Assembly (NCBI RefSeq): GCF_032163395.1
Contig: NZ_CP119968.1
Span: 2,031,501-2,095,500 of the forward strand
Length of the DNA stretch: 64,000 nucleotides
Direction: 5' to 3'
Source of the DNA: Gloeocapsopsis dulcis
GTDB taxonomy: Bacteria > Cyanobacteriota > Cyanobacteriia > Cyanobacteriales > Chroococcidiopsidaceae
This document shows, piece by piece, positions 46,126 to 54,749 of this stretch. Within the stretch, counting starts at the first letter, position 1; the number at the start of each line of letters is the position of its first letter. The notes under the pieces are model-generated. The model did not search any database. It worked only from the letters and a program-made list of their open reading frames with translations, and was not told the DNA's origin. Both the position numbers and the translations under genes were made by a program.

Positions 46126-46344
46126 TTATCGGCGATCGCCGCGTGTACCTTTGATATTACAAGCGAATAAATTAATAACTTTAGAACGACTTTGCTCATC
46201 AGGAAAATGGCAATGAACTGCATCGCGTACCATCTCCCGTAAGGTTTTCAAGTCCGACGCTTGAGTGAATATTGACTCACCTAATGCTCTAGCCGTATAG
46301 CCACCTTCAATATCATCTTCAACTAGAAACACAATTTCAGTCAT
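46126..46344 (-). CDS. Second HicB-like small protein
   Basis: A 72-residue protein with a HicB-like start (MTEIVFLVEDDIEGGYTARALGESIFTQASDLKTLREMVRDAV). I recognise this as a common cyanobacterial small family, often found upstream of a HicA partner. Here the next genes are a full hicB-hicA pair, 32 nt downstream in the same direction, so this one may be a spare antitoxin or have lost its toxin. Confidence 0.75.
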   Translation of the reverse strand: MTEIVFLVEDDIEGGYTARALGESIFTQASDLKTLREMVRDAVHCHFPDEQSRSKVINLFACNIKGTRGDRR

Positions 46345-46418
46345 TGCTGATTGTTCCTATAGTTGTGTAGTCAAAATTTGCTTGATTTAATTATCGGCGA
46401 TCGCACTACTTATCTTCA

Positions 46419-46787
46419 TCAGATAGCAGAGGTGAAATTTCTGAATGCGACAGCATCACGGTTGCTTGCATAAATCACCTCGTGAGTTTTTAAGATCTCA
46501 GATCTACGATAGGGATTTTTTAATCCGCGTTTATCTACTAGATCAACTTTTCGTTGGAACATAGTTTCAAGTTCTTGCTGCATATCCAGCCAGTCAAACA
46601 AACTCCAACCGTGATTAGGAGCAAGTGTGATTAAAATATCAATATCGCTATCAAGTCGAAAGTTATCGCGTAAAACTGAGCCAAACAGAGCAAACTCAAC
46701 AATTTTCCATCGCTGGCAATAATCGGCAATTTGTGATGGCGAAGCCTGAAGACGCTCACTAATTATAGTTTGGATTGCTGCAGTCAT
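46419..46787 (-). CDS. MNT-type nucleotidyltransferase (antitoxin-like)
   Basis: A 122-residue minimal nucleotidyltransferase with the GS-x10-DxD motif (G36-S37, D48, D50 in FGSVLRDNFRLDSDID). In MNT/HEPN modules such proteins AMPylate the HEPN toxin. No HEPN gene is adjacent on either side, so it is an orphan here. It clusters with the HicBA module in a small defence/TA patch. Confidence 0.82.
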   Translation of the reverse strand: MTAAIQTIISERLQASPSQIADYCQRWKIVEFALFGSVLRDNFRLDSDIDILITLAPNHGWSLFDWLDMQQELETMFQRKVDLVDKRGLKNPYRRSEILKTHEVIYASNRDAVAFRNFTSAI

Positions 46788-47167
46788 TATCTTTTTAAAG
46801 GTTTTCTCGTTATAGCTGAGATGATGCGATTCTATGAAAGCGATCGCTTCCGAACACGCTCAGCTTATACATAGACATAAATCGATGCAAAGCATTACTT
46901 GAATTGATAGTTAGTGAGTAGCATAGATAAAAATCAATGATTACTATTAATAAACTCCGTGATAGGCATTACTAATAAACAAAAATTATAGAAACTATCG
47001 TATATTCCACTGAAGCGATAATTTATTTTTAACACTCAAAAAGTTAAACTTTTATTTAAATCAAATAACGAAATAACTAAAGCGTGACTTGGTACTATTG
47101 CAGTTTCGTAAGTCTCATGCGTTAGTGTAAAAAATTTTAGTCGTTTCGAGAATTAGAGGCAATTCCA
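46788..47167. promoter_or_regulatory. Upstream region of ndhF3 with a possible NdhR/CcmR half-matching site
   Basis: A 380-nt AT-rich gap. The known NdhR (CcmR) motif is TCAATG-N10-ATCAAT. At 46934-46955 the first half matches exactly and the second half reads ATAAAC (4 of 6). This fits a low-CO2-regulated operon but is a weak match in AT-rich DNA. AGAGGC before the ATG is the likely ribosome binding site. Confidence 0.3.
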
Positions 47168-49054
47168 ATGGAATTTCTCATCCAGAGTGTCTGGGTTGTA
47201 CCTTGCTATGCCTTAATTGGCGGACTTTTGGCTGTACCTTGGTCGCCGGGAATATTGCGGCGTACGGGACCAAGACCCGCAGGATATGTCAATTTTATAA
47301 TGACATTTCTGGCATTTTTACATAGCTTACTTAGCTTGCCAGCAACTTGGCATCAACCACCCCAACAAATATTTATTCCTTGGTTGAATACTGCGGGTTT
47401 AGACCTGACGATTGCAATAGAAGTATCTTCGGTTAGCGTTGCCGCACTTGTTGTCATTACGGGGATAAATTTGTTAGCACAAGTTTACGGATTTGGCTAC
47501 ATGGAAATGGACTGGGGTTGGGCAAGGTTTTATTCCCTACTCGGTTTATTTGAAGCTGGATTATGCGCGCTGGCATTGTGCAACTCGTTGTTTTTCAGCT
47601 ATGTGATTTTAGAAATCCTCACGTTAGGAACTTATCTTTTAGTGGGGTTGTGGTTCAGCCAACCGTTGGTAGTTACAGGTGCAAGAGATGCATTCTTAAC
47701 CAAGCGCGTCGGTGACTTGTTTCTGTTGATGGGAGTGTTGGCACTGTTACCACTAGCAGGAACTTGGAACTTTACCGAACTTGCAGAGTGGGCGGCGACC
47801 GCAAACGTCGATCCGACAGCGATCGCACTCATCGGTTTAGCCTTAATTGCCGGTCCAATGGGTAAATGTGCCCAGTTTCCTTTGCATCTGTGGTTGGATG
47901 AAGCGATGGAAGGACCCGTTCCTAGCACAATCTTGCGGAATTCAGTCGTTGTTGCTAGTGGTGCTTGGGTATTAATTAAATTGCAACCTGTGTTGGCATT
48001 ATCTCCGATTGTCATGTCTGCATTGGTGGGGATTGGTGCGGTTACTGCGGTTGGTGGTTCTTTAATTGCGATCGCTCAAATCGATATCAAACGCTGCCTA
48101 TCGTATTCTGTTAGTGCCTACATGGGCTTGGTATTTATTGCAGTTGGTACGCAACAAAGTGAAGCTGCATTGTTATTGGTACTGACTCATGCTGTAGCGT
48201 CAGCCTTGTTAGTCATGAGTACGGGTGCAATTGTATGGAATAGCATTACCCAAGATGTAACGCAACTTGGTGGATTGTGGTCGCGTCGTCCGGTATCCGG
48301 TATCGCCTTTATTGTGGGTACGTTAGGGTTAATTGGCTTTCCGCCGTTAGGTAGCTTTTGGGCATTACTTGAACTTGCTTCAGCACTGTGGGAAACGCAA
48401 CCTTGGTTAGTGGGATTAATTATCGTCGTAAATGCTTTAACCGCGTTTAGTTTAACCAGAGAGTTTAGTTTAGTGTTTGGTGGTAAGCCCAGGCAAATGA
48501 GTGAGCGATCGCCAGAAGTTCATTGGCCTATGGCATTACCTATGATTGTTTTACTCGCTTTCACATTACATCTTCCCTTAGTGTTGCAAAGCTTAGCGCT
48601 ATTACCTAGTTGGGAACTACTCAATAAAGATGTTGCTTTACTATTAATTTGGTCTAGTATCTTTGGCTGTAGCATTGGTGGTGTTGTTTACCTGGGCAAT
48701 GTAATTTCTAAACCAGTGCGTCTACCTTGGAAAGGTTTGCAAGACCTCATTGCTTATGATTTTTATACGCCAAACTTGTACCGTCTCAGCATTGTTTTTA
48801 GTGTCGATGTGATTTCCAAAATCACCGATATTGTTGACCGCTTTGTTGTCGATGGTATTGTCAACCTAGTTGGTTTGATTTCAATCTTTGGTGGAGAAGG
48901 ATTAAAGTATAGCACTTCTGGACAAACACAATTTTACGCTTTTACTGTATTACTAGGTGTAGGTTTATTTGGAGTTTTGGTGAGTTGGCAATTTTGGGGA
49001 GATCAGTTTTTGAATTTGATGTATTCATATATTTCCTTAATTCTCAGTTTTTGA
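47168..49054 (+). CDS. ndhF3: NDH-1MS subunit NdhF3 (NADH dehydrogenase subunit 5-like)
   Basis: A 628-residue polytopic thylakoid membrane protein of the antiporter-like NDH-1 family. GPMGKCAQFPLHLWLDEAMEGPVPST is the conserved core, followed by DIKRCLSYSVSAYMGLVF and a long C-terminal lateral-helix part. It has the NdhF3/F4 character and is followed by ndhD3 and cupA, the order of the CO2-inducible high-affinity CO2 uptake complex. Choice of F3 over F4 relies on the downstream CupA-length protein. Confidence 0.88.
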   Translation: MEFLIQSVWVVPCYALIGGLLAVPWSPGILRRTGPRPAGYVNFIMTFLAFLHSLLSLPATWHQPPQQIFIPWLNTAGLDLTIAIEVSSVSVAALVVITGINLLAQVYGFGYMEMDWGWARFYSLLGLFEAGLCALALCNSLFFSYVILEILTLGTYLLVGLWFSQPLVVTGARDAFLTKRVGDLFLLMGVLALLPLAGTWNFTELAEWAATANVDPTAIALIGLALIAGPMGKCAQFPLHLWLDEAMEGPVPSTILRNSVVVASGAWVLIKLQPVLALSPIVMSALVGIGAVTAVGGSLIAIAQIDIKRCLSYSVSAYMGLVFIAVGTQQSEAALLLVLTHAVASALLVMSTGAIVWNSITQDVTQLGGLWSRRPVSGIAFIVGTLGLIGFPPLGSFWALLELASALWETQPWLVGLIIVVNALTAFSLTREFSLVFGGKPRQMSERSPEVHWPMALPMIVLLAFTLHLPLVLQSLALLPSWELLNKDVALLLIWSSIFGCSIGGVVYLGNVISKPVRLPWKGLQDLIAYDFYTPNLYRLSIVFSVDVISKITDIVDRFVVDGIVNLVGLISIFGGEGLKYSTSGQTQFYAFTVLLGVGLFGVLVSWQFWGDQFLNLMYSYISLILSF

Positions 49055-49070
49055 GTTATATCATGGGCTG

Positions 49071-49085
49071 CAGGCATTTTGCCTG
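49071..49085 (+). other. Perfect hairpin in the ndhF3-ndhD3 spacer
   Basis: CAGGCA-TTT-TGCCTG, a 6-bp perfect stem in the 78-nt spacer of the operon. No T-run follows. It could be a transcript-processing or partial termination point between the two genes. Confidence 0.5.
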
Positions 49086-49132
49086 TGACAAAACTAGCAA
49101 AACACCATCAAAAATCTTAAGGTAAATATCTT

Positions 49133-50632
49133 ATGCTTAGTGTTTTAATTTGGCTGCCTATTTTCGGTGCAGCAATAATAGCATTTCTTCCCAAAAATAT
49201 TCCAACAGAACGCATTCGACTTGCAGCATTACTCATTACAGGTTTCACGCTTGCGTGGAATATTTTTCTTCTACTCAAGTTTGACATTACTAGTCCAGGA
49301 ATGCAGTTTTTAGAAAACATTCCCTGGAATGAAACTTTAGGCTTAAGTTATCAATTGGGAACCGATGGTTTATCAATCCTGATGTTAGTACTTAATAGTT
49401 TGCTAACCTGGATTGCAATATACAGTAGTGCCAAACAAACCGAACGTCCGCGACTTTTCTACTCACTCATTTTGTTTGTTAGCGGTGGGGTAGCAGGTGC
49501 ATTCGCTGCACAAAATTTATTGCTATTTTTCTTGTTCTACGAACTTGAATTAATTCCTTTTTACTTACTAATTTCAATTTGGGGTGGTGAAAAACGAGCC
49601 TATGCTGCAATCAAGTTTTTAATTTACACTGCTGTATCTGGTGCGTTGATTTTAGCCGCATTCTTGGGTATGGTTTGGCTTACTGGTGCTTCCAGTTTTG
49701 CTTACGATACCCTGACAACGCAAAATTTATCTGCAACACTACAAGTTATACTTTTAGCAGGTATCATCCTCGGTTTTGGCATCAAGATTCCTTTAGTTCC
49801 GTTCCACACTTGGCTACCCGATGCTTACGTCGAAGCTTCTGCACCAATTGCGATTCTGCTTGGTGGAGTCTTAGCAAAGTTGGGAACCTATGGCATTTTA
49901 CGCTTTGGTATGGGTTTGTTTCCCGAAGCTTGGGCAACTCTCGCACCAACGCTAGCGATTTGGGGTGCAGTAAGTGCTATTTATGGGGCATTAGCTGCGA
50001 TCGCCCAAAAAGACATCAAGCGCATGGTAGCCTTTAGTTCAATCGGTCATATGGGCTACATACTATTAGCTGCGGCGGCTAGCACTCCTTTAGCGCTTGT
50101 CGGTGCTGTATCTCAAATGGTTAGCCACGGCATCATCCTAGCGTTTTTGTTCCATTTAGTCGGAGTCGTAGAAACTAAAGTCGGTACTCGTGAGTTAGAT
50201 AAGCTGAATGGATTAATGAGTCCAATTCGTGGTTTACCAATCATCAGCGCCCTCCTCGTTTTAGGTGGTATGGCTAGCGCGGGTATTCCTGGAATGACAG
50301 GATTTATTGCCGAATTTATTGTATTTCAGGGAAGTTTCTCGGCTTTTCCCATCCAAACAATTTTGTGTGTTGTCGCGACAGGTTTAACCGCAGTTTACTT
50401 TGTGATTCTGCTCAATCGCACCTGTTTCGGAAAACTAGACAACAATCTCGCTTACTATCCCAAAGTATTTTGGTCTGAAAAAATCCCAGCTTTCATTTTG
50501 GCAGGTTTAATTATCTTTTTGGGAGTACAACCAACTTGGTTAGTGCGTTGGAGTGAACCAACCACAACTGCAATGGTAGCAACGATTCCTGGATCAGAAA
50601 AAGATGTAACACCGCAAATAGCACTTAAATGA
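49133..50632 (+). CDS. ndhD3: NDH-1MS subunit NdhD3 (NADH dehydrogenase subunit 4-like)
   Basis: A 499-residue polytopic proton-pumping subunit. LLLFFLFYELELIPFYLLI has the conserved Glu, KIPLVPFHTWLPDAYVEASAP and QKDIKRMVAFSSIGHMGYI are typical of subunit 4. With NdhF3 and CupA it forms the module that converts CO2 to bicarbonate using electrons from ferredoxin. It starts after GGTAAATATCTT, with no strong Shine-Dalgarno. Confidence 0.9.
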   Translation: MLSVLIWLPIFGAAIIAFLPKNIPTERIRLAALLITGFTLAWNIFLLLKFDITSPGMQFLENIPWNETLGLSYQLGTDGLSILMLVLNSLLTWIAIYSSAKQTERPRLFYSLILFVSGGVAGAFAAQNLLLFFLFYELELIPFYLLISIWGGEKRAYAAIKFLIYTAVSGALILAAFLGMVWLTGASSFAYDTLTTQNLSATLQVILLAGIILGFGIKIPLVPFHTWLPDAYVEASAPIAILLGGVLAKLGTYGILRFGMGLFPEAWATLAPTLAIWGAVSAIYGALAAIAQKDIKRMVAFSSIGHMGYILLAAAASTPLALVGAVSQMVSHGIILAFLFHLVGVVETKVGTRELDKLNGLMSPIRGLPIISALLVLGGMASAGIPGMTGFIAEFIVFQGSFSAFPIQTILCVVATGLTAVYFVILLNRTCFGKLDNNLAYYPKVFWSEKIPAFILAGLIIFLGVQPTWLVRWSEPTTTAMVATIPGSEKDVTPQIALK

Positions 50633-50700
50633 GGACTAGGGTCTAAGGTAGTTTTCTTTATCCACAATCAACAATTACCGATTAACAATTACCTGTTACC

Positions 50701-52026
50701 ATGACTGCAACTATCCAACCTCCAACCGCTAAATTACCACCATCACAACACGAATTTGCCGAGGTTATTCATCGCCTAGAAGCTGGTGGGGCAATGTTAC
50801 CTGATACGCCAGAAAACTTGATGCAAATTATCGGCATCTATAAAGCTTATGCTGTACCAATGGATTTTTATTGGCGGGACTTGCTGTATATCGCTGAACG
50901 TGTATTTTTAGATCCTTTTCCCTTTTTTAAATACTTTATTCCCAAAGAGTATTTAGAATTGCACAATCACTATGCAGGTGACGATGCTGATTTACGGATT
51001 TGGCAAAAAGGTGAAGCCACAGCACATCCTGAACTACTAGAGTTTATGGAGAAGGGTGAAACCTTCAAAATGCCTAAACTGTTGCATCATTGGTTCCACG
51101 ATCGCATCAATATGGAATTTGCCGAAGAGTGTATGCGATCCATGCTGTGGCATCGGGGAATGTATGCACCTTACAATAAGTTTGACTCGTACTTAGATAG
51201 CGAAGAGTACAAAGCGAACGCAGATAAAGCAATTAAAGCCTACTTTAAAGGCAATCCCTTGATGCTAGGGATGTATAAACTGTTTCCTGATATGTTTTTG
51301 GAACAGTGTCGTCAGATGTCGTATTACAGTAATCTGGGCTTGTTCTGGGAAGTCATGGCACCAGTCTTCTTTGAAATGAGCGATCGCTACGATGCTGGTG
51401 ATTTTAAAACTGTACCAGATGCAATGAACTTCTTGGTAAACGGCATCTTTGCAGTAGCAGGACGTCCGATTTATCATCATGTCTACATTCGCGGTGAATG
51501 CTACGAAATCATTCCCAAATCAAAAGGTTTTACGTGGCTATACGAAGCTGCTTTACCGTATGTCGAAGCGGTTTTCTATCGCACATCACCATTCCGAGGA
51601 ACAAAGTCATACAACGCCCAAGCAAGACAAGTCCCTGACGATCAAAAAGATTTTCACTACGGTATTCTCTACGCCGATGTCTTCCCTGTTGGTACTGCGG
51701 GTATTCCTCCCACATTGTTAATGCAAGATATGTTGCATTTTCTGCCGCAATATTTAGTTGATTACTATCACCAACACTGTCGCGGTGAAGAAGATATGCT
51801 GATTCAATTAGGTATCACTTTCCAACGTTCAATGTATTGTGTAACCTCCGCCGTTATTCAAGCATTGCGTACTGCATTGTTGTATCCTTTAGACGATCCA
51901 AATCCAAAGCATTTACAAGCAAATCGCGAGTTTTTTGAAGCTCAATTAAATCGCTTCACGCGCCCAGAATATGGTATTCGCGATGCTGCACGTTTACGAG
52001 ATATTCAGCAGCAAGATTATCGATAA
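50701..52026 (+). CDS. cupA: CO2 hydration protein CupA (ChpY)
   Basis: A 441-residue soluble subunit of the NDH-1MS CO2-uptake complex, with the ChpX/ChpY pattern (FKYFIPKEYLELHNHYAGDD, LLHHWFHDRINMEFAEECMRSMLWHRGM, DVFPVGTAGIPPT). It is thought to catalyse vectorial CO2 hydration. I recall CupA/ChpY at about 430-445 residues and CupB/ChpX as shorter, so length favours CupA. It lies 68 nt after ndhD3; the spacer has AATTACC-type heptamers. Confidence 0.88.
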   Translation: MTATIQPPTAKLPPSQHEFAEVIHRLEAGGAMLPDTPENLMQIIGIYKAYAVPMDFYWRDLLYIAERVFLDPFPFFKYFIPKEYLELHNHYAGDDADLRIWQKGEATAHPELLEFMEKGETFKMPKLLHHWFHDRINMEFAEECMRSMLWHRGMYAPYNKFDSYLDSEEYKANADKAIKAYFKGNPLMLGMYKLFPDMFLEQCRQMSYYSNLGLFWEVMAPVFFEMSDRYDAGDFKTVPDAMNFLVNGIFAVAGRPIYHHVYIRGECYEIIPKSKGFTWLYEAALPYVEAVFYRTSPFRGTKSYNAQARQVPDDQKDFHYGILYADVFPVGTAGIPPTLLMQDMLHFLPQYLVDYYHQHCRGEEDMLIQLGITFQRSMYCVTSAVIQALRTALLYPLDDPNPKHLQANREFFEAQLNRFTRPEYGIRDAARLRDIQQQDYR

Positions 52027-52059
52027 TTTATTACAGACAAGAAGCGATCTGCATCTATG

Positions 52060-52081
52060 GGGTAGGCAACACGGCTTACCC
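52060..52081 (+). terminator. Hairpin after cupA
   Basis: GGGTAGGC at 52060-52067 pairs with GCTTACCC at 52074-52081 (one G-U pair, loop AACACG), followed by TATTATTGT. Well placed to end the ndhF3-ndhD3-cupA transcript. It resembles the palindrome at 54320-54342, so it may be a mobile REP-like unit used as a terminator. Confidence 0.55.
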
Positions 52082-52642
52082 TATTATTGTATGAACTAAA
52101 ATATAGCAATCACCCACAATAGGGGGCTTATATGAAGCCTACAACTGAAAGACTACGCTGGACGCCAGCTGACTTAGAGTTGTTGCCTGATAACGGCAAC
52201 CGCTATGAGATAATTGATGGGGAGTTATTCGTAACAAGAGTACCGCACTGGAATCATTAAAGTGTTTGTGGCAGAATATTTGCTGTAATCGACGCTTGGT
52301 CACAAAAGACAGGTTTAGGACAAGTAGCGATAGCCCCTGGAATTATTTTTTCTGATGCTGATAATGTAATTCCCGATGTGGTTTGGGCAAGTAATAAGAG
52401 ATTAGCCGCTTTATTAGATGATGCCGGACATCTTACTGCTGCACCAGAATTAGTTGTAGAAGTTTTGTCCTTTGGTGGTGAAAACGAACGCCGCGATCGC
52501 GAAGTGAAATTAAAACTGTATTCATCAAGAGGCGTACAAGAATATTGGATAGTTGATTGGCAAAAACAACAAATTGAAGTTTATCGTCGCGAAAAAGCAG
52601 CTTTAACCTTGAGTGCAACACTATTTGCAAACGATGAACTTA

Positions 52643-53781
52643 TACCAAGTTGCGTTCTAAGTGGTAACTATCATATGTGGGAAAAACGTCATTGACCGTA
52701 ATCGCTCAGGAGCATCAATCAGTTCCTTCAAGGCATCACACAACGTGTCCTCCACCATGTCCAGCAACTTGAATATACGATTGTCAAAATGCTTCTCGCG
52801 AATGTCATCCCATACGTGCTCAACTGGCATCACTTCAGGAGCATAAGCCGGTTGCGGCAACAGTCGATTGTTGTGTGGCACCTGCAAGTGCTTCGCTCGA
52901 TGCCAAGCGGCACGATCTACTTGCAAAATGATGAAGTAGTCGGCAAACTCGAACGACACCTGTTGCAAAAACAAAGTCATTGTCACTGTGTTGGCGTAGG
53001 GTAGAACCAGACAACTGAGCATACCCAATACGGGAGCAACAGCGACAAAGGCATAGACGTATTGCCTGACCTGTTGACGAGCAATGGTAGGGCGAAATCC
53101 TGGTGGACACCAACATGCACTCAGTTCACCTGTGCGACCAAAGCGTCCTTCATCAGCCGCCATAACTAAGACAGGGCGAGTATCAGCGGGGTCTCGTTGC
53201 TCAACTAATGATTGTACTTGCTGCTCAAAGGTGGTTTTGAAGCTCTCTTGCTCATCGGTGTCAGCTTTGGGATGCGCTGGTCGAGGTTTACGCTTACCCC
53301 ACTGATGCCGTTGCAGCAGTCGGTAGACCGTGCTTTTATGAACCTTGTGTCCCACTTGTCGCTCTAAGGCTTGCTTAACCCTGATTCGAGTCGTAAGTCT
53401 CCCCACTTTTGCCTCCGGGGTGAGTTGGTTCAGCAGCGTTTGCTCCTCCTCTAAGCTTAAGTAACTGCGCCGTCTGCCACCTGAACCAGGAGTTTCAATC
53501 GCGCTTGCGCCGTTGCGGTTGTACTCACTGACAACGCGATGCACCATGCGGACAGTAGTACCGACGTGTTTAGCAATCTCGGCGGCGGGTCTAGGGTCAA
53601 CTAGGGCATTGTAGACAATCCGCCACTTTTGCTGTCGTTTGAAGTTGCTGGTGGTGCAAATTTTTTCTTCAATTTCCGATTGGGATAGATGCGGGAGAAC
53701 ACGACTAACACGTGCCATAGCTTAACGAAAGTGGAACAGTTTTACGATTGGCTCTATATTACCTTTTTGATAGCAACTTAG
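52643..53781 (-). mobile_element. IS630-family insertion sequence
   Basis: A 1,139-bp element flanked by TA (52641-52642 and 53782-53783), the target duplication of the IS630/Tc1 group. The ends are imperfect inverted repeats: CCAAGTTGC (52645) against CTAAGTTGC (complement from 53781), with about 17 of 23 positions matching. It carries one full-length transposase gene. Removing the element with one TA restores the Uma2 reading frame exactly, which fixes the boundaries. Confidence 0.88.
52657..53718 (-). CDS. IS630 family transposase
   Basis: A 353-residue DDE transposase. An N-terminal helix-turn-helix (about 40-80, RPAAEIAKHVGTTVRMVHRV) and a second homeodomain-like part are followed by the catalytic domain: first Asp in MAADEGRFGR, second Asp in ILQVDRAAWHRAK, and Glu in VMPVEHVWDDIREKHF. 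No frameshift is visible, so the enzyme is probably active. It nearly fills the IS element. Confidence 0.92.
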   Translation of the reverse strand: MARVSRVLPHLSQSEIEEKICTTSNFKRQQKWRIVYNALVDPRPAAEIAKHVGTTVRMVHRVVSEYNRNGASAIETPGSGGRRRSYLSLEEEQTLLNQLTPEAKVGRLTTRIRVKQALERQVGHKVHKSTVYRLLQRHQWGKRKPRPAHPKADTDEQESFKTTFEQQVQSLVEQRDPADTRPVLVMAADEGRFGRTGELSACWCPPGFRPTIARQQVRQYVYAFVAVAPVLGMLSCLVLPYANTVTMTLFLQQVSFEFADYFIILQVDRAAWHRAKHLQVPHNNRLLPQPAYAPEVMPVEHVWDDIREKHFDNRIFKLLDMVEDTLCDALKELIDAPERLRSMTFFPHMIVTT

Positions 53782-53847
53782 TATTACTTCACCAATACTC
53801 ATAAATTTACAAATTCCTGTCAGGCAGATATTTGCTTAATCTAAAAG

Positions 53848-54270
53848 CTACCCGTGAACCAGCGCGATCGCGCATTTAATAAGTTCGTTTCGATCTATCC
53901 TCTGCTCAATTTGTCGCGTATCGTATATACCTTCTGCGGCTTCAATTGAGGCTTGATCAATTGCACTATCTGCTGCACCCGCAATCACTTCATACAATTC
54001 TTCGTTGTTGAGGTACGTTCCTTTGCTTGACGGACGAGTATTAAGGTCTTTAATTTCCCTGATACTGTTGCGAATCGATATATCCCAAGTCTTGGTAGTA
54101 CGCTGCTCAACTTGTTGTTTGATAAGGTGAAAAAGTAATACTTTAGCATAAGAGCGAATGTTTCGAGCAACGCCTTTTTTTCCCATTTCTTCTAAGTCTT
54201 CAACCAAAGCATAAGCACCTTCAAAATCTTTATGAACAAGAAGTTCTTTGAGTTCTAGTAATTCTTCCAT
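53848..54270 (-). CDS. DUF29-like small protein
   Basis: A 140-residue protein from the ATG at 54270 (MEELLELKELLVHKDFEGA). The core IRSYAKVLLFHLIKQQVEQRTTKTWDISIRNSIREI resembles the DUF29 family, common and multicopy in cyanobacteria and of unknown function. It ends 9 nt from the Uma2 pseudogene stop, on the opposite strand. A longer frame reaching 54321 is less likely. Moderate confidence in the family. Confidence 0.6.
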   Translation of the reverse strand: MEELLELKELLVHKDFEGAYALVEDLEEMGKKGVARNIRSYAKVLLFHLIKQQVEQRTTKTWDISIRNSIREIKDLNTRPSSKGTYLNNEELYEVIAGAADSAIDQASIEAAEGIYDTRQIEQRIDRNELIKCAIALVHG

Positions 54271-54319
54271 TGTGTGAGTGCGATCGCTATGGCACAAATG
54301 ATTTACGTATACGTTTGGC

Positions 54320-54342
54320 AAGGGTGGGCAATGCCTACCCTT
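54320..54342. repeat. GGGTGGGC-AAT-GCCTACCC palindrome
   Basis: A 10-bp stem (AAGGGTGGGC/GCCTACCCTT, one G-U pair) with an AAT loop. It lies between the FAS1 stop and the DUF29-like start, both on the minus strand. Its core matches the hairpin at 52060-52081 and a dispersed cyanobacterial palindrome type. It could end the FAS1 transcript, but no T-run follows. Confidence 0.6.
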
Positions 54343-54347
54343 TAAAT

Positions 54348-54749
54348 CTATCCCATAAGAATAACTGTATCAATTACGTGAATGACACCATTATCGGCTT
54401 CAATGTCGGGCGCTATTACAGTAGCATTCTTCACCTCAAACCCATCAGAACAATCAATCTTAATGGGTGAACCTTCAACTGAAGTCACAGAATCAACTTT
54501 CGCTAAATCAGCCTTCATGAGCTTACCAGGAACAACGTGAAATGTCAGAATCCTTGTAAGTTGAGGAATATTCTGCACCAGCGTTTGCACAGTACCAGGT
54601 GGAAGTTTCGCAAACGCATCATCATTCGGTGCAAAAACTGTAAAAGGACTAGGACTTTTAAGCGTATCTACTAAACCAGCTGCTTGTACCGCTGCCACTA
54701 AGGTATTAAATGAACCCGCACTCACCGCAATATCAACAATGTCCGCCAT
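54348..54749 (-). CDS. Fasciclin (FAS1) domain protein, CupS-like
   Basis: A 133-residue single FAS1 domain: [49 protein letters not shown] and [11 protein letters not shown]. There is no signal peptide, so it is cytoplasmic. CupS, the small fourth subunit of NDH-1MS, is a FAS1 protein of about this size encoded after cupA in some cyanobacteria. Here the gene is 2.3 kb beyond cupA on the opposite strand, with a pseudogene and an IS between. Other cytoplasmic FAS1 proteins look alike, so the CupS identity is tentative. Confidence 0.85.
   Translation of the reverse strand: MADIVDIAVSAGSFNTLVAAVQAAGLVDTLKSPSPFTVFAPNDDAFAKLPPGTVQTLVQNIPQLTRILTFHVVPGKLMKADLAKVDSVTSVEGSPIKIDCSDGFEVKNATVIAPDIEADNGVIHVIDTVILMG

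Larger units (their letters stand above)
52132..53839 (+). pseudogene. Uma2 family gene broken by a nonsense codon and an IS630 insertion
   Basis: Reading from ATG 52132 (AGGGGG upstream) gives a Uma2 N-terminus (RLRWTPADLELLPDNGNRYE, IIDGELFVTR). A TAA at 52258-52260 interrupts it in frame, where Gln is expected; the same frame then goes on as CGRIFAVIDAWSQKTG to ANDELI at 52641. There an IS element is inserted. After the IS the frame resumes at 53784 as TSPILINLQIPVRQIFA, ending with TAA 53837-53839, the normal Uma2 C-terminus. Rejoined, it would code for 188 residues. Uma2 proteins have a PD-(D/E)XK nuclease-like fold of unknown role. Two other Uma2 genes lie near the right end. Confidence 0.9.
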
